A stretch of 64,000 nt of DNA, from positions 26,781 to 90,780 of the forward strand of contig PLYT01000005.1 in assembly GCA_003153475.1 (NCBI GenBank), written 5' to 3'. Position numbers and translations under genes: made by a program. The notes under the pieces are model-generated. The model saw only the letters and a list, made by a program, of their open reading frames with translations. It was not told where the DNA came from and did no database searches. Every line of letters begins with the position of its first letter. The first letter of the stretch is position 1. Positions 44,347 through 53,051 of the stretch are shown here, one piece after another. This stretch comes from Betaproteobacteria bacterium. Its GTDB lineage: Bacteria > Pseudomonadota > Gammaproteobacteria > Burkholderiales > Casimicrobiaceae.

Positions 44347-46683
44347 CTAGCTGCCGAGTGCACGCCAGACGCGCTCCGGCGTAAGCGGCATCTGCATCGC
44401 CTCGGCCCGCGCGCCTTTTCCAGCACGCGCCAGCGCATCGATCACCGCGTTGACGACCGCCGGCGTCGCGCCTATCGTGCCGAGCTCGCCGACACCCTTG
44501 ACGCCCATCGCGTTGTTGCGACACGGCGTCGATTCGTCCATCGTCATCGTGAAGTGCTCGATCATCGCCGCGCGCGGCAGCGCGTAGTCGAGCAGAGTCG
44601 CCGAAAGCGCCTGCCCGGACTTGCGGTCGTAGACGAATTCCTCGCACAGCGCCTGGCCGATGCCCTGCACCGCGCCGCCCTCGAGCTGACCGACGACGAT
44701 CATCGGATTGACGACGCGGCCGACGTCGTTGACCGACCAGTAGCCGACGACGGCGACGGCGCCCGTTTCCGGATCGACCTCGACCTCGCAGATGTGGCAG
44801 CCGTTGGGCCAGGTCGCGTCGGCCACCGAGCTCACGCTGTCAAGAACGATCTTGTGCTGCGGCTGGCGGCGCGCGAGCTCGAACAGGCCGATGCGCCGGT
44901 CGGTGCCGGCAATGCTGAACACGCCGTCGCGGTATTCGATATCGCCGGTCGCCGCTTCGAGCGCGTTGGCAGCCAGCACCTGAGCGGCGATGACCGTCCG
45001 CTCGGCGCCGACTTTCACTGCCGAACCGCCGACGAACAGCGAGCGCGAGCCCGCGCTGCCGAAACCGGTGCCGCGGTCGGTATCACCCTGTACGATGCGG
45101 ATCGCATCAATCGGGACGCCGAACACGTCGACCGCGAGCTGCGCGTAGGTCGTTGCGAGTCCCTGACCCATCGCCTGCGTCGCCGAAAAGATCTCGATCG
45201 TGCCTCGGTCCCCGGTCGAGCCTTCGACGGTGACCGTCACCCGTTCCTCGAACACGTCGGCGCCGGTCCATTCCAGAAACGCCGCCATGCCGCGCCCGCG
45301 CAGCCGGCCGCGGCGGCGCGAGTCGGCGGCACGGGTGTCGAAGTCCTGCCAGCGCGCAAGCGCCGTCGCCTTGTCGAGCACCAGCTCGAATTGCCCGCTG
45401 TCGTAAGTCTTGTCCATCGCGTTGCGGTACGGCATCTGTCCCGGACGGATCATGTTGCGCCGGCGAAGCTCGACCGGATCGATGCCCGTCCGACGCGCCG
45501 CGGCTTCCATCAGCCGCTCGATAATGTAGATCGCCTCGGGGCGCCCCGCACCGCGATAGGCGCCGGTCGGCGCGGTGTTGGTCAGCACCGCCCGGATGCG
45601 GATGTCGATCGTGCCGATGTCGTAGATGCTGGTCGAGACCCACGGGCCGATCAAAAGCTGGATGACCACGCCGGCCGGCGTGCCGCAGGCGCCGACATTG
45701 GCCAGCGAATCGACGCGCAACGCGAGCACGCGCCCTTCGCCGTCGAGTGCGAGCTCGGCCCTGCTGGTCACATCGCGGCCGTGCGTCGCCGCCAGGAATT
45801 CCTCGAGGCGCTCGGCCCGCCATTTGAGCGGCATCCCGTATTTGCGCGCAGCCCAGGCGAGCACCACGTCTTCGGGATAGAGGCCGGTCTTCATCCCGAA
45901 GCCGCCGCCGACGTCGCCGACCAGTACCCGCACCTTGTCGGTCGGGATGCCGAGAACGGCTTCGCAAAGATCGTCGCGCAATCCGGTCGGGGTCTGGCAA
46001 CTGACGCGCAGCGTAATCCGCCCGGTCGTCGCATCGTAGCTCGCGAGCACCGCACGCGGCTCGATCGGGCACGGGGCGACGCGCTGATTGACCAGATCCA
46101 GCGACACCCGGTGCGCGGCCCGTGCGAATGCGGCGGTGGTCGCTGCCGCGTCGCCGTGCCTTGCCTCGCAGGCGATGTTGCCCGGCGCAGGCGGCCAGAC
46201 CAGCGGCGAGCCCGGGATCACCGCGGCCGTGGGGTCGACCACCGCCGGCAGCGGTTCGTAATGGACGTCGATCGCCTCCGCGGCATCGCGCGCCTGCTGC
46301 GGAGTTTGCGCGATCACGGCGGCAACGGCTTCGCCGACGAAGCGCACCACTCCGACCGCCAGCGCATGACGCGGCGGCGACGCCGTCGGCGATCCATCGA
46401 CGCGCTTGAAGTCTGCCGACAGCGGCAACGAGCGGACGGCATCGCGGACCAGGTCCTCGCCGGTGACAATCGCGACGACGCCGGGCAAGCCTTCGGCGGC
46501 GCGGCCGTCGATCGTCTCGATTCGCGCGTGCGCGTGCGGCGAACGCAGGAAGCAGACCCAGGCCTGTCCGGGGACAGAGAAATCGTCGACGAAGCGGCCG
46601 GCACCGGTCAACAGCGCTTCGTCCTCGACGCGGGGCACCGATTTGCCGCTGCCGAAGCGGACGTATGGCGATTCTGCGGTCAC
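44347..46683 (-). CDS. Xanthine dehydrogenase family molybdopterin-binding subunit (CoxL-like), orphan
   Basis: About 778 residues from a GTG 36 nt inside the track's TTG start; the shorter form matches the normal N-terminus ('SVPRVEDEALLTGAGRFVDD'). Motifs: 'GDVGGGFGMKTGLYPED', the active-site loop 'PTGAYRGAGRPEAIYIIER' (about 370-388) and the catalytic Glu in 'GVKGVGELGTIGATP' (about 727). The loop is AYRGAGR, not the AYRCSFR of true CO dehydrogenase, so it is a form-II/hydroxylase type. The usual FAD (CoxM) and 2Fe-2S (CoxS) subunit genes are absent on both sides. It must find partners elsewhere, or be inactive. Confidence 0.92.
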   Translation of the reverse strand: MTAESPYVRFGSGKSVPRVEDEALLTGAGRFVDDFSVPGQAWVCFLRSPHAHARIETIDGRAAEGLPGVVAIVTGEDLVRDAVRSLPLSADFKRVDGSPTASPPRHALAVGVVRFVGEAVAAVIAQTPQQARDAAEAIDVHYEPLPAVVDPTAAVIPGSPLVWPPAPGNIACEARHGDAAATTAAFARAAHRVSLDLVNQRVAPCPIEPRAVLASYDATTGRITLRVSCQTPTGLRDDLCEAVLGIPTDKVRVLVGDVGGGFGMKTGLYPEDVVLAWAARKYGMPLKWRAERLEEFLAATHGRDVTSRAELALDGEGRVLALRVDSLANVGACGTPAGVVIQLLIGPWVSTSIYDIGTIDIRIRAVLTNTAPTGAYRGAGRPEAIYIIERLMEAAARRTGIDPVELRRRNMIRPGQMPYRNAMDKTYDSGQFELVLDKATALARWQDFDTRAADSRRRGRLRGRGMAAFLEWTGADVFEERVTVTVEGSTGDRGTIEIFSATQAMGQGLATTYAQLAVDVFGVPIDAIRIVQGDTDRGTGFGSAGSRSLFVGGSAVKVGAERTVIAAQVLAANALEAATGDIEYRDGVFSIAGTDRRIGLFELARRQPQHKIVLDSVSSVADATWPNGCHICEVEVDPETGAVAVVGYWSVNDVGRVVNPMIVVGQLEGGAVQGIGQALCEEFVYDRKSGQALSATLLDYALPRAAMIEHFTMTMDESTPCRNNAMGVKGVGELGTIGATPAVVNAVIDALARAGKGARAEAMQMPLTPERVWRALGS

Positions 46684-47023
46684 GGTCAAATCTCGAATGG
46701 CTTTGGCGGCGCGCGCCAAAGTCGCGATGGTAACGCACCGGAGCCGTTAGCGTGCCGCCGGCATCGTCATCGGCCGCGTGACGATACAGACCGTGGATCA
46801 CCTTTGCCGAATTCGTCATCGTGTTCGCGCAAAGTTAGCTGATCGCGGCGCTCCTGCGAACGACGATCGCGTGTATCGTCGGTACGGGCACGCCGACGGC
46901 GCCCTTGAACCCGGGCGGAGGCGCAAAACGAACTTCGTTCGGTTCGTGCGGACCAAGGCATTGGCGCCAACACATCGGCATGGGTATCGGCGTCGCGCGT
47001 CTTATAGCCACGGGAGAGCGATC
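46684..47023. other. Divergent intergenic region
   Basis: 340 bp between the molybdopterin subunit and the DUF3014 gene. It should carry both promoters; no clear -35/-10 pair or operator stood out. Plus and minus ORFs that cross it look non-coding. GGGAGAG just before 47024 serves the DUF3014 gene. Confidence 0.5.
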
Positions 47024-47971
47024 ATGGCATATCCATCGACGGCCGAAGAGGCACATCGGATCGATCCATCCGACGGTCCTGCCGCCGGCGAACCGATGCT
47101 GGCCGCCGACACCGATGCGCGGCCGATCCGCGCGCCGCGGCGAAATAGCTGGACGCGACCCGTCGGGGTCCTGCTGGTACTCGTTGCGCTGGGCGCGCTC
47201 GGTTATTTCCTCTGGCAGAAAAACCAGTCCGTAGAGACGACTGCGCCGATCCCCAACGCACCGGCGCAAGCGGCGCCGCCGATCGCCGAAGCTCCGCCGG
47301 CGGTCGATCATCCGATCGAGCAGGCGAAAGGGACCGTTCCGCCGGCAGTCGAGCAGAAGCCGCTGCCCGCGCTGATGGTCAGCGACACCACGATGCAGAA
47401 TACGCTGGCCGATCTGTTCGGCTCGGCGAGCTTGGGCAGGATATTCTACGAGGATGCGATCGTTCACCGCTTTGTCACGACGGTCGACAACCTGCCGCGC
47501 AAGACGCTTCCGATGCGCTATTTGCCGGTCAAGCCGCTCGGCGGCGCGTTCGTCACCACAGGCAGCGACGAAGCGCTTGCGATCGGCGCCGACAACGCCG
47601 CGCGCTATGCGCCTTATGTGCGCATTGCCGACGCGGTGGACGCCAAGACGCTGGTCGGCATCTACGTGCACTTCTACCCGTTGCTGCAGCAGGACTACCG
47701 CGCGCTCGGTTATCCCAACGGATACTTCAACGATCGTCTGGTACAGACGATCGACGACCTGCTCGCGGCACCCGACATGACGACGCCGCCGACGCTGATC
47801 CAGCCGAAAGTCTTGTATCAGTACGCCGATCCGGAGCTCGAATCGCGTTCCGCAGGACAGAAAGTCATGATGCGCATGGGCAGCGAGAATGCGGCCAGGA
47901 TCAAGGCCAAGCTGCGCGAAATACGCGCGGAGCTGACCGGGATTCCCGCGGCAGAGCTCAAGAAGAAATAG
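47024..47971 (+). CDS. DUF3014 domain protein
   Basis: 315 residues from the ATG with GGGAGAG upstream; the longer track ORF is leader. A cytosolic N-terminus of about 45 residues, one membrane helix ('PVGVLLVLVALGALGYFLW'), a Pro/Ala-rich linker, then the DUF3014 domain facing the periplasm: 'FYEDAIVHRFVTTVDNLPR', 'GIYVHFYPLLQQDYRALGYP', 'PTLIQPKVLYQYADPELES'. Function unknown. It is a single-pass inner-membrane protein. The gene at 48011 follows 39 nt later on the same strand. Confidence 0.9.
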   Translation: MAYPSTAEEAHRIDPSDGPAAGEPMLAADTDARPIRAPRRNSWTRPVGVLLVLVALGALGYFLWQKNQSVETTAPIPNAPAQAAPPIAEAPPAVDHPIEQAKGTVPPAVEQKPLPALMVSDTTMQNTLADLFGSASLGRIFYEDAIVHRFVTTVDNLPRKTLPMRYLPVKPLGGAFVTTGSDEALAIGADNAARYAPYVRIADAVDAKTLVGIYVHFYPLLQQDYRALGYPNGYFNDRLVQTIDDLLAAPDMTTPPTLIQPKVLYQYADPELESRSAGQKVMMRMGSENAARIKAKLREIRAELTGIPAAELKKK

Positions 47972-48010
47972 CGACCGGCTCCACGGATCGAATAGCCGCC
48001 GACGATTGAC

Positions 48011-48712
48011 ATGACGATCAGCCGACCGCTTACGCGCCGGCAGGCGCTTGCGCTGCTCGGCGCGTCCGGCGCCGCGCTGCTGTCTGCCCGACGCGCCCGC
48101 GCGGCGAACGACAGCCTCCCGGCGTGCGTCGTCCGTCCGCGCCAGACCGAAGGCCCGTTCTTCGTCGACGGCGACCTCGAGCGAACCGATCTGCGCATCG
48201 ACCCCCGCACCGGTGCAGTCAAGGTGGGGACGCCGTTACGGCTGGCTTTCCGGGTCTCGCAGGTCGGCGGGTCGGCTTGCGCGCCGCTCGCCCGCGCCGA
48301 GGTGCACGTCTGGCATTGCGATGCGGACGGCCACTATTCATCGGTGCGCGATCCGCGGACGCCCAACGCCGGCCAGGCGTTTCTGCGTGGCTTCCAGCAG
48401 ACCGACGCCGATGGCACGGCGCGTTTTATGACCATCTACCCGGGCTGGTACCCGGGACGCGCGGTCCATCTGCATTTCAAGATCCGCACCGCCACTGCGG
48501 CGCGCGCCGCCGAGTTCACTTCGCAGCTCTATTTCGACGACGCGCTGAGCGAGCACGTCTACGCCACGCCACCGTATGCGACCCGCGGGCGGCAGAAGCT
48601 CGCCAACGCCGACGACTTCCTGTTTCGCGACGGGGGCAGACAGCTTCTGCTGGACGTCACACCGCAAGGCAAAGGCTACGCCGCCGTGTTCGACATCGGC
48701 CTGCAAGCCTAG
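48011..48712 (+). CDS. Intradiol ring-cleavage dioxygenase-like protein with Tat signal
   Basis: 233 residues. Tat motif 'LTRRQALALLGASGAALL' at the start, so a folded exported protein. The mature part is the intradiol dioxygenase beta-sandwich: 'RQTEGPFFVDGDLERTDLR', 'AEVHVWHCDADGHYSSV' and 'TIYPGWYPGRAVHLHFKIR', where the two Tyr and two His that bind Fe(III) are expected. Cytosolic relatives cleave catechols or protocatechuate. Exported members are common but their substrates are mostly not known. It may be cotranscribed with DUF3014. Confidence 0.88.
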   Translation: MTISRPLTRRQALALLGASGAALLSARRARAANDSLPACVVRPRQTEGPFFVDGDLERTDLRIDPRTGAVKVGTPLRLAFRVSQVGGSACAPLARAEVHVWHCDADGHYSSVRDPRTPNAGQAFLRGFQQTDADGTARFMTIYPGWYPGRAVHLHFKIRTATAARAAEFTSQLYFDDALSEHVYATPPYATRGRQKLANADDFLFRDGGRQLLLDVTPQGKGYAAVFDIGLQA

Positions 48713-48727
48713 GGAGCCGCAGCGCCG

Positions 48728-49036
48728 CTAGGCGATGCGGTAGGGATCGAGCTCGAGCGACTCGAGCCGGGCGCCGAGCAGAATGACATGGCCGCCGCGC
48801 CGAGTGATGCCATCCTCGGAAAACTCGAAGGAAAAAGTTCGCCGCAGGCGCAGCAAGCCTTCCGCATCGCGCGCAAAGCGCGTACGCGCACCCTGTACCG
48901 TGTCATCGAGGAATTGCAGGCCCTGAGCGCGGCAGGCTTCGCGCGCTGCGACTGTGGCGGCTTCGCGCGCCCGCAGGGCATCAAACGCAATCCAGCCGCC
49001 GAGCGCAACGACGATGAGTACGACGATCTCCGACAT
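48728..49036 (-). CDS. DUF3301 domain protein
   Basis: 102 residues from the ATG giving 'MSEIVVLIVVALGGWIAFD'; the track start is 28 codons too early. An N-terminal membrane anchor is followed by 'EAACRAQGLQFLDDTVQ'-like DUF3301 sequence ('ACRAQGLQFLDDTV', 'LRRTFSFEFSEDGITRRGG', 'VILLGARLESLEL'). Small inner-membrane protein of unknown role, typical of beta- and gammaproteobacteria. Convergent with the dioxygenase-like gene. Confidence 0.88.
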   Translation of the reverse strand: MSEIVVLIVVALGGWIAFDALRAREAATVAAREACRAQGLQFLDDTVQGARTRFARDAEGLLRLRRTFSFEFSEDGITRRGGHVILLGARLESLELDPYRIA

Positions 49037-49160
49037 GCGAACCCGCTTTCGCGCAAAGCGCTCAGGCTGGCCTCCCTGGCGCCGACATGGGGGCGGGCAG
49101 CCGCATTGCAAGCGCAACACTGGTCCAACGGACTGCCTCGCCCATTCGCGAAGCTCGCGT

Positions 49161-49673
49161 TCAGCGCGGGTCGAGGGTCGGCGGACGCCAGCTTTGCGGC
49201 TTGAGACCCGCGGGCCGCAACATGCGCATCATGAAAATCGCCGCTTCGCGGCCGCGGTAGTAGCCGGGCGCGCGCAGCATTTCGACAAAACCCAGCCCGC
49301 GATACAGCGCATAAGCGGCAGCGTTGTCGGTGCGCAATTCGACCTTGATCGATGCGATGCCGGCAATCGCCGCCGATTCCAGCAGCCATTCGGTCATGCG
49401 GCGCGCGATGCCGCGGCGCTGGTGGGTCGCTCGCACGGCGAGCAGGACCAGATGTGCATGCTCATCGCCGAAGCTCATGATCGCGAAGCCGGCCACGCGT
49501 TGACCGTCGCAGGCCGCGAGCGCCACGCTGTTGACGTCGTCGATCAGCTGGCGAATCCGTTCGGCGCGGTAGTGCCAGCCCAGTCCAGCCTCCACCAGAT
49601 CGCGCGACATCAGCGCAAGCGCCGGCGCTTCGCTCCGGCGTGCGAATCGCAATGTGATGGCCGTGGCGTTCAT
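49161..49673 (-). CDS. GNAT-family N-acetyltransferase
   Basis: 170 residues from the ATG giving 'MNATAITLRFARRSEAPAL'. Acetyl-CoA-binding motif A is 'LVLLAVRATHQRRGIARRMTEWLL' (R/Q-x-x-G-x-A/G), with 'AYALYRGLGFVEMLRAPGYY' as motif B. The layout resembles RimI (ribosomal-protein-alanine acetyltransferase), but specificity cannot be told from sequence. Cytosolic. Located 124 nt downstream of nothing recognised and upstream of the DUF3301 gene on the same strand. Confidence 0.87.
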   Translation of the reverse strand: MNATAITLRFARRSEAPALALMSRDLVEAGLGWHYRAERIRQLIDDVNSVALAACDGQRVAGFAIMSFGDEHAHLVLLAVRATHQRRGIARRMTEWLLESAAIAGIASIKVELRTDNAAAYALYRGLGFVEMLRAPGYYRGREAAIFMMRMLRPAGLKPQSWRPPTLDPR

Positions 49674-50041
49674 TGCCCGTGATTCTGCCACGACTAAAGG
49701 CTTTCGGGCTCGGTGGACGGCGTCGGTCGATCCGGGCGAAAAAAAACCAGGGGCCGCGCCCCGGGGCCGCACGCGCCCGCTGGCGCGCGCGCTCTGCTAC
49801 GACTTGTCGGAATCGCGCCGCGCCAGGTTGACGTGGCCTGTGCGCGCGCGACTGTTGGTGTTGGCATGACTCCTCGAAGTGGGCGTGCGAGCCACCCGCG
49901 ATCCGCGAGGCATCGTCCGGTCGCGAGGGAATGTCAGCGACTCGTGACGCCAGGAGCCCCAGCCCCAGTGACGGTCGCGATCGCCGCCGTCGAAGCGGAA
50001 CCGCCCGGTGATCGTCGGTACTGCACCCGACGCGGCGACGA
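49674..50041. other. Unassigned stretch ending in minus-strand terminator
   Basis: 368 bp. A minus-strand frame gives a Arg/Trp-rich sequence ('DGGDRDRHWGWGSWRHES') that could be a small protein but has no start or ribosome site I trust. An intrinsic terminator at 49739-49762 shows that a minus-strand transcript ends here, about 280 nt beyond the small membrane-protein gene. Could hold an RNA. Confidence 0.35.
49739..49762 (-). terminator. Intrinsic terminator, minus strand
   Basis: Read on the minus strand: GGGGC-GCG-GCCCC stem, TGG, then eight T. Placed to end a transcript coming from the gene at 50042-50311 or from an unseen RNA. Confidence 0.65.
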
Positions 50042-50311
50042 TCAGCCCGGGTGTCCGCGCCGTCGCTTGGGTGGCCGCCCGAAGCAGAACAGCATGCTCG
50101 CCAGCGCGAGCGCGATGACCAGCGGCGACACCAGCAGCGTCGCCAGCCAGTTCCAGGTTACAGTGGGGTCGAAGACATGCAGGCACAGATACATCACCGA
50201 CGGCGCCGCCAACGTCGCGGCGAGCGTCGACCGCGTCGTGTCGCGAAACAGGCGCTCGGATGCGATTCCGATCAGCACCGGCAACACGAACAGCACGACG
50301 AATGCTCGCAT
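50042..50311 (-). CDS. Small membrane protein, unrecognised
   Basis: 89 residues from the ATG giving 'MRAFVVLFVLPVLIGIASE'. Two or three membrane helices (about 3-18, 30-50 and 55-75), with a basic tail 'FGRPPKRRRGHPG' that should face the cytosol. Not recognised. Divergent from the toxin-antitoxin genes. The track's longer start runs towards the operator region of that pair. Confidence 0.6.
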   Translation of the reverse strand: MRAFVVLFVLPVLIGIASERLFRDTTRSTLAATLAAPSVMYLCLHVFDPTVTWNWLATLLVSPLVIALALASMLFCFGRPPKRRRGHPG

Positions 50312-50421
50312 GATTCCAGCTCCGTGCACGGCGCGGCCGCCTGCGGTCGCCAGCACCGTAGTCCGATATTCTGCGACCGGGACAGCGCCGGCGCAATCGA
50401 CCAGCCGGCCCCGCGACGTGC

Positions 50422-50473
50422 TTGACATTAGTCTTAAAATGGACTAATTGTTAGTTATAGTCCATCGTTGGAC
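50422..50473 (+). promoter_or_regulatory. Toxin-antitoxin promoter with overlapping inverted repeats
   Basis: TTGACA (50422) with a weak TAATTG 17 nt later. Overlapping it: TTAGTC-N8-GACTAA (50428-50447), GGACTA-N11-TAGTCC (50441-50463) and GTCCA-TCGT-TGGAC (50460-50473). The shared half-site is GGACTA/TAGTCC. AT-rich against its surroundings. This is the arrangement expected for autorepression by the antitoxin. Confidence 0.65.
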
Positions 50474-50505
50474 ATAGGTTACCGATTCCAAAGCCGCCCC
50501 GACGA

Positions 50506-50919
50506 ATGTCTCGCCCTGTTCCGCGCACTTCCGACGCGCCTGGCGCCGTGCTCGCCTCCGACCGGCTATCGGGTCCGGCGCTGCGCACTTTCTTTCGGAT
50601 GGCCGATGCCTGGAAACTCTCCAACGAGGAGGCGCGTACGTTGCTGGGCACCCCGCCGCGGTCGACTTTTTACGCCTGGAAAAAATCCGGCCAGGCTTCG
50701 CTCGGGCGCGATACGCTCGAACGCATTTCCTACCTGCTGGGCATTTACAAGGCGCTGCAAATCCTGTTCCCGGATCCGGCGACGGCCGACAGCTGGCTGC
50801 GCAAGCCTAATTCGGCACCGCTGTTCGCGGGCAAGCCCGCGCTCTCGCGAATGCTTTCGGGCAACGTCTCCGACCTTTACGTCGTGCGGCAGTATCTCGA
50901 TGCCAATCGAGGAGGATAA
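50506..50919 (+). CDS. Xre/MbcA/ParS-type antitoxin
   Basis: 137 residues. The N-terminal part is a helix-turn-helix ('DAWKLSNEEARTLLGTPPRSTFYAWKK') of the Xre-like kind found in RES-linked antitoxins. The C-terminal MbcA/ParS toxin-binding domain follows ('RISYLLGIYKALQILFPDP', 'LFAGKPALSRMLSGNVSDLY', ending 'VVRQYLDANRGG'). It should bind the RES toxin and the inverted repeats upstream. The toxin gene starts inside its last 20 nt. The start lacks a strong ribosome site, so an alternative start is possible. Confidence 0.9.
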   Translation: MSRPVPRTSDAPGAVLASDRLSGPALRTFFRMADAWKLSNEEARTLLGTPPRSTFYAWKKSGQASLGRDTLERISYLLGIYKALQILFPDPATADSWLRKPNSAPLFAGKPALSRMLSGNVSDLYVVRQYLDANRGG

Positions 50920-51607
50920 GCCGCCGCGACTGGCCGCCCGCCACGTCGTCTGGCAACCGAGCCACCGACTGGTGCCCAGCCGCTTTCCCCCGATCGGCCT
51001 GTTCGACCGCGTCGCCGCCGCTGCCGACCTGGATGCTGTCTTCGAGCTCGAGGCGCTGACCAACGACCGCCTGCGCGAGGAAGCAGGCGAGCTGTCGCTG
51101 GTGCCGGTTGCGGATCGCATCGCCGGTCCCGGAACAACCCCGATCATGGCGGCGTTCACCCACCTCAACCCCGAGGGTAGCCGGTTTTCGGACGGTTCCT
51201 TCGGCGTCTACTACTGCGCGCGCGAGCTCGCGACTGCGCTGGCTGAAGTGCGCTACCACCAGGAGCGCTTCCTGCGCCGCACCCGCGAAGGCCCGTTGCG
51301 GCTCGAAATCCGGCTCTATCTCGCCGATCTGGACGCACGCCTGGTCGACGTGCGCAAGCTCCCTGACTGCCATCGCGACCAGGACTACGCGCCCAGCCGC
51401 AGGTTGGCCGTGGCGCTGCGCGCCGAAGGGCGCGACGGCGTGGTCTATCGCAGCGTGAGACACGAAGGCGGCTTGTGCGCGGCGGTCTTTCGCCCCCGGC
51501 TCTTGTCGCGATGCCGGCAGTCGAAGCACTATGCATTCCATTTCGACGGCACGAGCGTTACCGCGATCGACGAAATGCAGACGGTGTGGAGCGCCACGCC
51601 GCCATGA
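50900..51607 (+). CDS. RES-domain toxin
   Basis: 235 residues from an ATG inside the antitoxin's end; an AGGAGG lies just downstream of it, so a later start is not excluded. The RES domain keeps its conserved Arg, Glu and Ser: 'NPEGSRFSDGSFGVYYCARE', 'ALAEVRYHQERFL' and 'DGVVYRSVRHEGG'. RES toxins (MbcT-like) degrade NAD+ and arrest growth unless held by the Xre/MbcA partner. The pair looks complete and chromosomal; nothing mobile is adjacent. Confidence 0.9.
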   Translation: MPIEEDKPPRLAARHVVWQPSHRLVPSRFPPIGLFDRVAAAADLDAVFELEALTNDRLREEAGELSLVPVADRIAGPGTTPIMAAFTHLNPEGSRFSDGSFGVYYCARELATALAEVRYHQERFLRRTREGPLRLEIRLYLADLDARLVDVRKLPDCHRDQDYAPSRRLAVALRAEGRDGVVYRSVRHEGGLCAAVFRPRLLSRCRQSKHYAFHFDGTSVTAIDEMQTVWSATPP

Positions 51608-51629
51608 CCTTAGCCCTGGTCCTCGATCG

Positions 51630-52322
51630 TTATCCGGCGAGCGCCGGCTGGTCGTTCGCGCGGGTGCGAAACGTAATCGAATAGCGCAGCTCCCTGGCGG
51701 GCAGCATGCTGTGCTGCCATAGCCAGCGGATCGGCCCCTGCATCACGTAAAGGGAGCGAGGCTCGAGCTCGAGCATGACCGTCTGCCTGGGCTCGACACG
51801 CGCATCGAGCGGACGAAAACGCATCGTGCCGCGCCCTTTCAACGACAGGCCGAAGACCACGCCGTAGGTCGGCTTGTCGCGATGCCACCCGATTGGTGCG
51901 CCGGGGCTGTATTCGGTCACCAGCGTGTGCACGAACGCGGAGCGCTCGATGCCGAAGGCGAAGGCGACGCGCCGCTGCAATGCGACCAGGAAAGGCGGCG
52001 CCGGCCCCAACGAAAAGGACTCGCCGTCGTCGTAGGCATCCTTGGTGTCGACGTCGGCGTCGGCATGGAAATGCGCGACGCGCCGCCGCGCCACATATTG
52101 CTGAAAGCGCGCCTGGCGAAACGGCAACGGCGCGATGGCGGTCAGCAGCGCCACCTCTTCGGCGCGTGTGATGAACTGCGGGCGGTAGACGAGGCCATGG
52201 GGCAGGCGCGGCGGCAGCTCGAAGAGCTCGGTTTGGCCGCCTTCGGCGGCAGAGAAAGCGTTCGGCGTGCGAATAGCGCGCGGCGCGGCGGCGAGCGGCG
52301 GCGTGCGCTGCAACCGGCCCAT
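51630..52322 (-). CDS. AlkB-like 2-oxoglutarate/Fe(II) dioxygenase
   Basis: 230 residues. Iron ligands: His and Asp in 'PIGWHRDKPTYG', second His in 'RWLWQHSMLPARE'; 2-oxoglutarate Arg pair in 'RYSITFRTRAND'. The N-terminal half has the substrate lid 'GLVYRPQFITRAEEVALLTA'. AlkB proteins remove alkyl groups from DNA or RNA bases oxidatively; some bacterial relatives act on other substrates. No ada gene nearby. Convergent with the RES toxin gene. Confidence 0.88.
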   Translation of the reverse strand: MGRLQRTPPLAAAPRAIRTPNAFSAAEGGQTELFELPPRLPHGLVYRPQFITRAEEVALLTAIAPLPFRQARFQQYVARRRVAHFHADADVDTKDAYDDGESFSLGPAPPFLVALQRRVAFAFGIERSAFVHTLVTEYSPGAPIGWHRDKPTYGVVFGLSLKGRGTMRFRPLDARVEPRQTVMLELEPRSLYVMQGPIRWLWQHSMLPARELRYSITFRTRANDQPALAG

Positions 52323-52331
52323 CAGGCCGCG

Positions 52332-52793
52332 TTACCACATGAATACGACATGCCTGCGCGCACCTTCGGGGAGGTCGACGCCGTGCTCTTTGCGCACACC
52401 GTTCCAGTCGGCGACGACCGTGTAGTCGCCCGGGGGCAAGCGCACCAGCAGCAGTGGCCCTTCCGCGGTCGTGTTGAGCATCTGCCTCCCCTGCGCGTCG
52501 CGGATGTCGACCTTGACATCGGCCAGGTACGCTCCGGGGCTCGCATCGCCTTCCGCGCTGCGCGCCGAGGCGAATTCCAGCGTCAACGCATAGTCGGCCG
52601 ACTGCTGTTTCAGCGCGTCCGCCTCATCCTTGCCGATGCCGCCCGACAGGTACTCGACCGCGCCGTTGCTCTGCACTCTCGGCTCGTCGCCCGCGCTCGC
52701 GACTGGCGCCGACAGCATCGCCATCGCCAGCAGCAACAAAGTCAGCACGATGATCGTTATGAGCTCGTGCCGCACTCTCGCCCAGGTGTTCAT
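52332..52793 (-). CDS. Exported protein with carboxypeptidase-regulatory-like domain
   Basis: 153 residues. A signal or anchor segment ('IIVLTLLLLAMAMLSAPVASA') is followed by a helical stretch and a C-terminal Ig-like beta-sandwich: 'YLADVKVDIRDAQGRQML' and 'PLLLVRLPPGDYTVVADWNG', the pattern of carboxypeptidase regulatory-like domains. Probably periplasmic. Function unknown. The gene lies 10 nt upstream of alkB on the same strand, possibly cotranscribed. Confidence 0.72.
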   Translation of the reverse strand: MNTWARVRHELITIIVLTLLLLAMAMLSAPVASAGDEPRVQSNGAVEYLSGGIGKDEADALKQQSADYALTLEFASARSAEGDASPGAYLADVKVDIRDAQGRQMLNTTAEGPLLLVRLPPGDYTVVADWNGVRKEHGVDLPEGARRHVVFMW

Positions 52794-53051
52794 GATTCGA
52801 TCGTCCGTGCTGCGAGGGGATCAAGCGAAAGGACCGCTTTGCGCGTCATCGATTGCTCCTTCGGCATTCGCGCCGGCCGCGAGCGGAATCCCGTTGCCCA
52901 GCGCCACGCTGACCATTTTTGGCTTTTCGGGGTACCGGCAGGAATCAGCCGGAGTCTGAATCGTTTGTAGGACGGATCGGCAGCCGCCGTTCGCGCCGGC
53001 TTGCCCGGGCTGGCGTAATATCTATCCACCTCGACTGTCGAAGATGACGAA

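Noticed and set aside
44554-46842. 762-codon plus-strand ORF
   Set aside because: Antisense shadow of the molybdopterin-binding subunit.
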